Source: Pinguiococcus pyrenoidosus
Lineage: Eukaryota > Sar > Pinguiophyceae > Pinguiochrysidales > Pinguiochrysidaceae
DNA: 44,660 nucleotides
Assembly: GCA_019677205.1 (NCBI GenBank)
Contig: JAAMXY010004262.1
Coordinates: forward strand, 1-44,660
Direction of reading: 5' to 3'
The number at the start of each line of letters is the position of its first letter. Position 1 is the stretch's first letter. The position numbers and the translations under genes were made by a program. This document shows positions 37,256-44,660 of the stretch, in pieces. Under the pieces are notes generated by a model. That model ran no database searches. It saw only the letters and a list, made by a program, of their open reading frames with translations, and was not told where the DNA came from.

Positions 37256-38540
37256 TCATATCCAACCCTCGCGCAGAGCTTGGGTGGTGGCGTCGACTTC
37301 GCCCTCGCGAGGCTCGGTGTATCGATGGTCGACTTCGCAGCTGAGCACGCCGGAAGCGTGCGCCACGCACAGGAACTGCCGCGCCCGAGCGCGTTTCACC
37401 GCCACCACCTGCAGATCGATCATGTCTGCCCCCGATGCGGTAACCGCCACGACCTGGGCCGGGTAGAAGGGGTCCTCCGCCAGCAGGTCGACGCAGTACA
37501 GGAAGCCTTCCTGGTCCAGCGCGAAGAAGACGCCTGGTCGCGAGGGACTCCATCGCACGGCGATCATGGGGCACAAGACGCTCAGGAAGCTTCTCTTGCC
37601 GGCGCCGTCGCGGCCGATCCGCAGCCGAGCGCTGGCGAACACGGCTGCCGTCCACTGCCGCAGCGGTCGCGCCTGCTCCAGGGAGTGCAGCGACACATTG
37701 CCGTCCACATCGCCACTGAGCACCAGACCAGCAAGGAAAGGACTCAACTCCACCGCCATGATCGTCCATGGCCGCACGACACCGCCCTTTCGCCCGCCGA
37801 TTCCCTCACTGAACCGTCTCGGCGCCGGCGCGCGGCCGAAGCGCGAGCCCTGCAGAAGCCCCATGGCATGCCCAGCGACGAAGCGATTCGGGTTCTGGAC
37901 GGAGACGGAGATGCAGCGGAAGCCGCTCACAAGCTCTCTGCTCTCGACGCCCGGAAGGTACATGGCAAGGTCCGCGTGCTCCTCCGCCCGGCTGCCCTCC
38001 ACGGCGCCGCTCGCGTCGCCCACGGCGACCCACAGGCTCCGCGACTTCACGAAGCGCAGCTGCGAGCCGATGGTCTGGCACGGGTCGTCGCGAGGGTGTG
38101 AGCTCACCTCGGAGACGTCCCAGATGGTGATGAGGCCCCTCTCGTCCAGCGACACCAGCTGAAAGCGGATGGAGCTCGCGGCGCCGCTGATGGCCTCTTC
38201 CGCCGCGAGGGCCTGGAGGGCGACGACGGGCGCCAAGTGGGTATCCGATCCCAGGCCCAGGACGTCCGTGCGATAGCTGGGAAGGAAGGCGTCGGTGGGA
38301 AGGCCCGAGTTCTCCAGCTGCTTCAGCACGTGGTCCGGCCTCTTCCCTTCCCGCAAATCCCACGCCATCAAGCTGCCTTCCTGCGTCCCCGCCACCACCA
38401 CGTTCCCGCCGGACGGGCCTCGGCCGAACGCCAGCGCGCTTCCCCTCCCTTCCCCAAGCAGCGTGCGCAGATTGGCCGTCGCATTCCACCCCTCCGCAAT
38501 CGTCACCAGAGTCCTTCCCGGAAGCAGATCATCATCGCCT

Positions 38541-38572
<32 letters not shown>

Positions 38573-40245
38573 GTCATCTCTTCTATCTTTCCTGTCGCCT
38601 CTCTTTCCTTCGTGCTGCGTGCTCTCAGCGGCTTCGCTTCTCGGTGGTGGAAAGAGAGCCGCGGCCCGGAAGGGATCGGAGCCGAATGCGCAGCAGCTGG
38701 GCTTGCGCAGGCGCGTCACCGCCAAGGCGGAGCCACGGCCGATGGCACTCACACGCACAAACGCACTACCAGCCAAGAACGACTCGCCCCGGTCCAGCGA
38801 TCCATCGACTTTCCCTTCGGCGTCCAGATCAGCAGTGCCATTGATCTCTTCCAGTAGCGCCTCCATGGCGCCACCCGTAACTTCCATGAAGCGGCCCAAG
38901 GAAGGGCCGTACTCGCCGTCGTCGTCCCCAAGGTCTCCACACGCCCGCTCCAGCGCCTCCTTCCGTTCTTCCTCGATTAGTACGTTGGGATCCAATCGCC
39001 GCTGCTGGACCCGCTGAAGCGCATCCACAAAGTCCGTGTCATCCCCCAGGGTGAATTGGATGCCCTTCTCGCTGGTCAGGATCTCGTCCGTCTGGACCTC
39101 CAGGCTTCGATTCTCGTCAAAGGCTTGGACGCCGATCTGCCGAAACGGCGGCACCAGCTCCTCGTCTGCTTCTTCCCCGTCCGCTGCCCTTCCCCTGATC
39201 TGCCCAGCGCGCCGAAGCTTCCACTTGTACAAATCGTACTCGCTCATCGGCTGCTGCTCGAAGGCCACGAAGCTCTTCACATCCAGGTTGCTGACGGCAA
39301 GGACGGCTCGCACTCGCTTCGCCCGAGGATCGTTGCTCTTCAGCCTGGCCATTGCCCGCGAGTCGTCTCGTCGCTTTCGTTGCTGCGGTGGAGGGAGGGT
39401 TGGGGGGGGGCAGTAAAAGCAAGTCAGAGATGCAAAATCAGGCATCCGTGCAGTACCTTCGCAGTGCTGCCAGTGGTTGTGTTGAAGGACGTACCGCAGC
39501 TTTCTTCTTGGAGGACCTTGTGGAGGGTCGCGCCATTTTCTTCCGCTCCGCCGTGGCAGGCACGTCGCTCTGCCGTTGGGGAAGAGCCTTTGGCTGGCCT
39601 TTCCTTGCCAACCCTGCCCTCGATGGTCCACGGGCCTTGACAAACGCTTTGGCCTGCATCAGAGTATGGGAACTTAGAGCATTCGTCTCCATTTGCCTTG
39701 GCACCATCGCTGCTTCTCGTTCATAAACGGAACTCTCCAACTCAGCATCTGCTATCTCCCCCTGATCTGTCCCCACACTTCCTCCAGCACTTTGGCTTGT
39801 AGTAGAGACCATGAGCAAAGCGAACCTCTTCGTTTTCCGCCCGAGTCGCCTGCTGAACCGCCTGCACATCCGAGGACGGCTGCTGCACGGGGGCTTTTCG
39901 CTGCGACGAATCGTCCTCGTCGTCCTCAAAGTCGTCATCATACGCCTCAAAGTCGTCCTCGTAGTCGTCCACTGGCTGCTGCCGCTGCGCGGGCACGTCG
40001 ACTGCAACAGCCGGTGCAGTTTGGGCGGACAAGTCCGCGACTTGGCCCCGTCCTTCGGATACGGGAGGCGCGGCGGACAGAGACGGCGCGGTTTCGGCCC
40101 TCAGCGCCGCCGAAGACGCCCACGAGTCCGCCCCTAGCCTCTCGGTGCGCTTGGAGCTCTTCCTAGAAGAGCTGCGCTTTCTGTGCTTCTTAGAGCTGTA
40201 GGTGCTGCGGTCTCCAGGGGACTTGGAGGCCGCGTATGTGTCCAT
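37256..40245 (-). CDS. DYNC2I1: WDR60/DYNC2I1, dynein-2 intermediate chain
   Basis: Exons 40245-39810, 39751-39495 and 39382-37256 give about 939 residues (human WDR60: 1066). WDR60 is one of the two intermediate chains of cytoplasmic dynein-2, the retrograde motor of intraflagellar transport. The N-terminal half is disordered and has the family hallmark DDYEDDFEAYDDDFEDDED. The conserved NLDVKSFVAFEQQPMSEYDL block is in exon 3, followed by an Asp run (about 38527-38576). A WD40 propeller fills the C-terminal half: NVVVAGTQEGSLMAWDLREG, LVSLDERGLITIWDVSEVSS, GLVLSGDVDGNVSLHSLEQA and VRWSPSRPGVFFALDQEGFL. The donor GTACGT at 39494 gives a clean phase-0 join; the exon 1-2 junction is a best fit among several. 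Confidence 0.88.
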
Positions 40246-40965
40246 CGTGCAGTGGTCTCCGCAGCTTTTGGCGATTGCAGGGTCTGGCTGGACTCTCAAT
40301 CTACCGGTCTAGTCTAGAGAGATTTTGGGCGGGAAACGGTGCAGGTCGGCGTGGAGGAATCGGTTGTGGAGCGGCAAAAATGGCGGGAAGAGCAGCCGAC
40401 GTTCCGGCAGGTCCATAGTTCAGGCAAGGAACCGTTTCGTTCAAAATCGACCAATGATCATTGCTCATCGACCGGTTTTCCAGCACTTCAAAAGATGTTC
40501 TTGCCCCCCTCTCCTCCTGAACAATGCCCCCTCTCGGCCAAGTTCGCAAACCATCTTTGAAAATGCTTCTTCTTCCGCGACACCGTATCTTGCTGAACGA
40601 ACCACCTTGGTGCCGATGCGGAACCAAACCAGTCCCTATCACTTCCGTGCGCGACACAGAACCGAGGGCGTATCTCCCGCGCGACACCCGCAGTCTCCGC
40701 AGCTTTGGGGTCTCTTCGGGTCTCTCTCGCGCCCGTCTCTCCGCCGCGTGTTACGAGGCGCGCGCTGCTCTGGCCGCTCGCTCGTCACTGTGTGGCGTCC
40801 CGCGCTTCGTGGCTCCGTGTCGCGCAGCGCCGCGCGGGTTTCTCGTTTCCGCTTTTGGTCGCCTTTCGGCGCGGCGTCCGCGGCGGACAAGAGAGCGCCG
40901 AAAAGAACGGCGCTTCGCGCGCGACAGGACGGGCGCTCGGCGTGTGGGCTGCATGTTGTTTGGCG
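40246..40965. promoter_or_regulatory. Divergent promoter region of WDR60 and PPP4R1 with GGCGGGAA sites
   Basis: 720 bp. GGGCGGGAAAC at 40327-40337 and AAAAATGGCGGGAAG at 40376-40390 are E2F-like. The second is the reverse complement of the CTTCCCGCCATTTTT form seen ahead of the riboflavin-kinase and TFIIE beta genes. The half near PPP4R1 is very GC-rich and contains open frames with no ATG in frame with the gene. Confidence 0.5.
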
Positions 40966-43725
40966 ATGGAGCCCACTTACGAGTCGCTGGTCATCGACGA
41001 CAACCTCAACGCGCTGCAGCGCGTGGTGCAGTACTCGCGCTCCCGGATTCCTTTACAACGCCTGGTTCACGTGCGGATGATGGCGGAGACAGCGCTCACC
41101 TACGGCTTCGACGCCGCCAAGGAGGAGCTCTTCCCCATCCTGAGGGACATAGCCGAGGATGAGCAGATGGTGGTGCGCCAGGCGCTGCTGGACCAGGCGC
41201 AGAGCCTGGCGGCCTTCGCGGTGAACAGCGGCGGAGAGGAGGGATACGACCACCTGCTCAACACCTTCCTGCCGCTGGTGCGGGAGCTGCTCTCGGACGA
41301 CACGCCCAAGGTCCGCGAGAGCGCGGCCAATGCGCTCGCGAGCATGGCCAGCCTCATCCGACCGGCAGAGCTTGGGCAGTACGTCCTCACCATCGTGCTG
41401 CAGATGGGCCACGACGACGAGTCGGAGCAGAACCGCATCCTGGCGCTCAAGTTGGTCAACGAGCTCGCCCCCATCCTTGGCGAAGACCTCTGCAAGCAGT
41501 TTGTCATCCCGGAACTGGTGTGCCTGGCGGAGGACGGCGATCTGCGCGTCCGCAAGGCGGCCGCCCTCAACGTGAGCAGCATTTGCGCGGTGTGCGGCGA
41601 AGGCGAGACGCGGGAAAGGTACGCATGGGCAGATCGGGGTGAGGGGCACGGACTTGCGTTTGCAACGAATCAACTTCTGAACATGTTGCGTGGCAGGTTG
41701 CTTCCAGCGTACGTTCGATTGTCCCAGGACGAGCAGTACTGGGTCCGGAAGGCCTGCGCCGATTCCATCGTGGACCTGAGCAAGGTGCTCTCCGCGGAGC
41801 TTCGAGGAGGCGTGCTTCTGACGGTGTTTGAGCAGCTGGTGCGCGACGAGAGCCGCAGCGTCCACAAGGCGGTGCTGGAGAAGGTTGGCCCGCTGATCGC
41901 TACCCTCGACGCGAACGAGCTGACGCGCGGCATCGTCGCGCATTTCACGAGCATGGCCGTGGACGAGGACGGGGAGGTGAACGAGGATGGCGACCTGAGG
42001 CTCAAGTGCGCCTTCAACATGCCCGCAGTGGTCCTGAAATGTGGACGGGCCCGTTGGCCGGAGCTCCGAAGCGCCTTCCAAGCCCTAGTGAAAGACCCCG
42101 AGCGGCACGTGCGCCGGACGCTTGCCTTCAGCCTCCATGAGTTAGCGAGCGTCCTGGCCGGCGAGAGCCCCGAGCGCCAGGACGGCACCGCGCCGGCGGT
42201 CCAAGAAGATAGCAAAGATCAGTGTTGTGTGGAAAAAGAAACAGAAAAGGTGGGAGAGCCTGCCGTGTCGGGCGCCACGGCGGAAGTAGCACGCGCAGCG
42301 GATCCCGAGAAGAAGCCCAAAGATGCGCTAGAAGGTCAGCAGACAGCGGCGGCGATCGCGGAAGCAGAGTCCATCGTCGTCGAGGCAAAGATGGGGCCGT
42401 CAGCGGAAGGGTTGGCAAAAGTCCGTGCAAAGAATGGCGGAGCGAAAGCGCAAAGAGCACCGGGGGCGCCGGAGATTGAAGCAAGCTCGCCCGCGAAGAG
42501 CGCCCCAGGGACGCCGGCGAAGGGTGCCACAGAGGCCGCGGCAACGTCCGATGACAGCGAGGAGAGCCTGCCGCTTCCTCAGGCTCCGGCGGTGGTTTCG
42601 ACGGCTCCTCCGGCGGCTCCGCAGGCATCACAAGCATCGCAGGCATCGCAAGCACCGCAGGCATCGCAAGCACCGCAAGAGCAAGCGGCGCAGCCGACCA
42701 AGGCTCCGAAGGTGAACGGAGGCGCGGGCGAGTCGGCGGAGGCCGCCGAGACAAGTACAAAGGCAGAGAAGAAGGAGGCGGAGGACGCAGAGAAGGCGGA
42801 GACGCCAAGCCGGGCCGCCATCCGGCGAGCGGTCAAGTCCAGCGAGGACGTGAACAACGATCGCGTGCCACCGCATGGGTTCGGCATGCCGCGCGGTGCG
42901 GGGGAGGTACCCGAGGACGAGTTGGGCGCAGAGATAGAGGGGCTCCCGAAGGGGGGGTATCAACTCGTGGAGATGGAGCTGATCGGCGCATTTGAAGCAT
43001 TTTTGCGGGACGTGGAGGAGGTGAAGATCGGGGTGGTCAATCACCTGAGCGAGTTCCTGGGGTACATCTCCCCCCAGTGCCGGCAGAGCTACCTGGGAGT
43101 GCTGCAAGACACGCTGGAGTACACGGACAAGTTCAACTGGCGTCTCAGGGAGTCGCTGGCCGGGCAGCTGTCCCCGCTGTGCAAGCTGTTGGACGTCTGC
43201 GAAGTCATCAGCGTGCTGCAGCCCGTGATCACCCTGCTGCTGCGGGATCCCGTGGCGCAGGTGCGGATGGAGGCGCGGCGAGCGTGCAGCGCGATGCTGA
43301 AGATGATTGGGGAGCACAGCGACGGCGATGGCACGTGCTTGAAGGAAGCGCTGCGCGACGTGAAGGCGCTTGCCGAGGCTCCGTCGTTCCACGACCGCCA
43401 GATCTTCGTGTACAGCTTCGGGGACCTCGCGGCGAACATCGACTCGGAGTTCCTGCGAGACAACGGCCTGCTCCGCTGCTTCACGGCCCTCGGAGAGGAC
43501 CCCGTGGTGAGCGTCCGGATCGCCGTGGCGAGGCTCCTGCTGGAGTTGCCGAGCGTGCTTCTGCAGCAGCCCGAGCTGCAGACGCTGGTTGACAAGCTGT
43601 CGCAGGACGAGGTGGAGGACGTGAAGCACTTCGCCGTGGTGGCGGTCGGGGGCAAGCACGACATTTTGCCGACCGCGCACCCGAAGCCGGACGTGAGCAG
43701 TAGTGACGCCGAGGTCGTGCGATAG
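40966..43725 (+). CDS. PPP4R1: PP4 regulatory subunit 1 (PPP4R1), HEAT-repeat protein
   Basis: Exons 40966-41618 and 41697-43725 give 893 residues (human PP4R1: 950). The 78-nt intron is in frame and free of stops, so an unspliced reading inserts 26 residues after TRE. PPP4R1 is a HEAT-repeat scaffold binding the phosphatase PP4 catalytic subunit, related to the PP2A A subunit. HEAT helices fill both ends: VRESAANALASMASLIRP, ALKLVNELAPILGEDLCKQF, YWVRKACADSIVDLSKVL, VRRTLAFSLHELASVL (the family hallmark), EVKIGVVNHLSEFLGYISP and NWRLRESLAGQLSPLCKLL. The central linker (about 390-600) is disordered, rich in Ala, Pro, Lys and Glu, with a QASQASQAPQAS repeat at about 42625-42690. Human PP4R1 also has an acidic low-complexity insert in this place. 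Confidence 0.93.
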   Translation: MEPTYESLVIDDNLNALQRVVQYSRSRIPLQRLVHVRMMAETALTYGFDAAKEELFPILRDIAEDEQMVVRQALLDQAQSLAAFAVNSGGEEGYDHLLNTFLPLVRELLSDDTPKVRESAANALASMASLIRPAELGQYVLTIVLQMGHDDESEQNRILALKLVNELAPILGEDLCKQFVIPELVCLAEDGDLRVRKAAALNVSSICAVCGEGETRERYAWADRGEGHGLAFATNQLLNMLRGRLLPAYVRLSQDEQYWVRKACADSIVDLSKVLSAELRGGVLLTVFEQLVRDESRSVHKAVLEKVGPLIATLDANELTRGIVAHFTSMAVDEDGEVNEDGDLRLKCAFNMPAVVLKCGRARWPELRSAFQALVKDPERHVRRTLAFSLHELASVLAGESPERQDGTAPAVQEDSKDQCCVEKETEKVGEPAVSGATAEVARAADPEKKPKDALEGQQTAAAIAEAESIVVEAKMGPSAEGLAKVRAKNGGAKAQRAPGAPEIEASSPAKSAPGTPAKGATEAAATSDDSEESLPLPQAPAVVSTAPPAAPQASQASQASQAPQASQAPQEQAAQPTKAPKVNGGAGESAEAAETSTKAEKKEAEDAEKAETPSRAAIRRAVKSSEDVNNDRVPPHGFGMPRGAGEVPEDELGAEIEGLPKGGYQLVEMELIGAFEAFLRDVEEVKIGVVNHLSEFLGYISPQCRQSYLGVLQDTLEYTDKFNWRLRESLAGQLSPLCKLLDVCEVISVLQPVITLLLRDPVAQVRMEARRACSAMLKMIGEHSDGDGTCLKEALRDVKALAEAPSFHDRQIFVYSFGDLAANIDSEFLRDNGLLRCFTALGEDPVVSVRIAVARLLLELPSVLLQQPELQTLVDKLSQDEVEDVKHFAVVAVGGKHDILPTAHPKPDVSSSDAEVVR

Positions 43726-43901
43726 GTCTCTCCCGTAGCCGAAAGCCTCTTTACCGAGCTAAAAGATCCGATTTTTCGAGGACGGATGTCGTCGTGGTCC
43801 CTCTCTCCTGGATGAGCTTTCTCGCACCCGCTCCTCCCGGAAGCTTTGTACACACTCTAGGCTGGTCAGGAAAGCCCGGCGATGCGCGCGCCGGCCCTCT
43901 G

Positions 43902-44249
43902 CTACGGCTGAGGCGGGTCCTCGGTGTCCGTGCCGGGTTCTGAACTCTCTGCGGCGCCGCCTTGGAGGGCCTTCCTATAGCTATCCAGCATCTCGATTTC
44001 CGCAAGGTCGTTGTCGTCGAAATCCACATCTACGCTGTCCGTGCCCGCATACTCAAACAGTTGGTCAATGTCATCGGCGCCGTCCAGTTGCGCCTTGAAT
44101 ATCTCTTCTTCTGCATCCAACTCGTGGTTCACGCGCTGATACGCGAACTCTCGCTGTCGCCGTCGCCAGCAGCGGTACAGCACCAGGCCAGCCACCACGC
44201 TCCCCACGCCCAGTGGAAGGCCAATGGCCAGGCCCAACGTCTCCGACAT
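43902..44249 (-). CDS. Small single-pass membrane protein, unrecognised
   Basis: From the ATG at 44249 the frame gives 115 residues. A hydrophobic segment (LAIGLPLGVGSVVAGLVLY) near the N terminus is followed by CRWRRRQREF, so by the positive-inside rule the tail should face the cytosol. The tail is acidic (VNHELDAEEEIFKAQL, DSVDVDFDDNDLAEIEML) and ends EDPPQP. There is no cleavable signal motif; it looks like a signal-anchor (type III) protein. In-frame ATGs further upstream would add an implausible leader inside the GC-rich 5' region. An E2F-like GCGCGGGAAG (44268-44277) lies just ahead of the chosen start. No family recognised. Confidence 0.6.
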   Translation of the reverse strand: MSETLGLAIGLPLGVGSVVAGLVLYRCWRRRQREFAYQRVNHELDAEEEIFKAQLDGADDIDQLFEYAGTDSVDVDFDDNDLAEIEMLDSYRKALQGGAAESSEPGTDTEDPPQP

Positions 44250-44660
44250 GGCGCCCGAGGAGCCAACGCGCGGGAAGAAGAGGAGCATCGAAAAAGAACG
44301 AACATATTTTGAATATTTGAATTGAAATGTGCTTCTCACTATTTGATTTATTTATAGCTCTACTGAATTTTCAATTAATTTTTATATTTATTTAAATTTA
44401 AGCTTTACTCTATTGTATCATTATGTCATATTATAAATCATTTGAAAATTATAGGGAGTACCTAGGTAGAATCAGAAAGACAAAACTCAGCTGACCATTC
44501 CCGGGCAGGGATTGGCCAGGTCAAGGACGGAAGCCAATGCATGCGCGAGGATTTTTATCCTCGCGCTGGCATCCGCGCTTCGAATGGGGCAAGAAGCCTG
44601 TCAGCTTGACAACAGGCCACCCATATTGTTCTTTCCTATCATCAAATTGCAAAGAATCTG
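44250..44660. other. AT-rich intergenic stretch at the right edge
   Basis: Bases about 44300-44460 are strongly AT-rich, in contrast with the GC-rich genes. They resemble the AT-rich cores at 15500-15670 and 27295-27395. No coding frame is evident. A perfect hairpin is listed separately. Confidence 0.6.
44543..44566. repeat. Perfect 10-bp inverted repeat with TTTT loop
   Basis: GCGCGAGGAT and ATCCTCGCGC face each other across TTTT. The stem is mostly GC. It lies in non-coding sequence close to the right edge. Either strand could fold; there is no U-tract placed as in a bacterial terminator, and its role is unknown. Confidence 0.9.

Noticed and set aside
41619-41696. 26 extra PPP4R1 residues (start RYAWADRGEGHG)
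   Set aside because: They are the translation of a 78-nt GT-AG intron that happens to lack stops; removing it restores continuous HEAT helices.
41053-42081. Minus-strand open frame of 342 residues opposite PPP4R1
   Set aside because: The GC-rich third positions of PPP4R1 keep the opposite frame open; no motif or start context supports it.
42628-43680. Minus-strand open frame of 350 residues
   Set aside because: It is a shadow of PPP4R1, which has recognisable HEAT repeats and the VRRTLAFSLHELA motif.
43726-43901. Bacterial-style operon or prokaryotic origin for any part
   Set aside because: Nearly all genes have GT-AG introns, alternate in strand and match eukaryotic families; no contaminating contig is suggested.

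Overview
This window is nuclear DNA from a ciliated (flagellated) unicellular eukaryote. The evidence is short GT-AG introns, mostly 55-105 nt and several with a CTAAY branch-like motif, split frames on both strands, GC-rich coding sequence with AT-rich patches between genes, and an assembly gap of Ns at 10665-10768. The ciliary genes require a cilium or flagellum. A CDPK-type kinase, a plant-type L-2-hydroxyglutarate dehydrogenase and a possible bipartite plastid presequence on the riboflavin-kinase fusion make an alga with a secondary plastid, or a close relative, my preferred guess. The species cannot be fixed from the sequence.

Layout, left to right: a DUF547 protein running off the left edge (-); a methyltransferase-riboflavin kinase fusion (+); alpha-tubulin acetyltransferase (-); an F-box/kelch protein (+); L-2-hydroxyglutarate dehydrogenase (-); an unrecognised 331-residue protein (-); the SNARE SEC22 (+); the Ns gap; Fused/STK36 kinase (-) head to head with a NIMA-related kinase (+); DNA polymerase lambda (-); the repair WD40 protein ERCC8/CSA (+); a calcium-dependent protein kinase (-); TFIIE beta (+); the nucleolar protein NOL11 (-); a DOT1-like methyltransferase (+); MKS1 (-); a small unrecognised protein (+); WDR60/DYNC2I1 (-); the PP4 regulatory subunit PPP4R1 (+); and a small single-pass membrane protein at the right edge (-).

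Two themes stand out. Five of about twenty genes (ATAT1, Fused, NEK, MKS1, WDR60) act in cilium building, microtubule modification or flagellar regulation. Polymerase lambda, ERCC8, TFIIE beta and the DOT1-like enzyme act on DNA repair, transcription or chromatin. Genes mostly alternate in strand, so many share short divergent promoters. E2F-like motifs (TTTCCCGCC and relatives) lie just upstream of many start codons. All exon boundaries were worked out by hand from splice signals, reading phase and remembered family sequence; none has transcript support.
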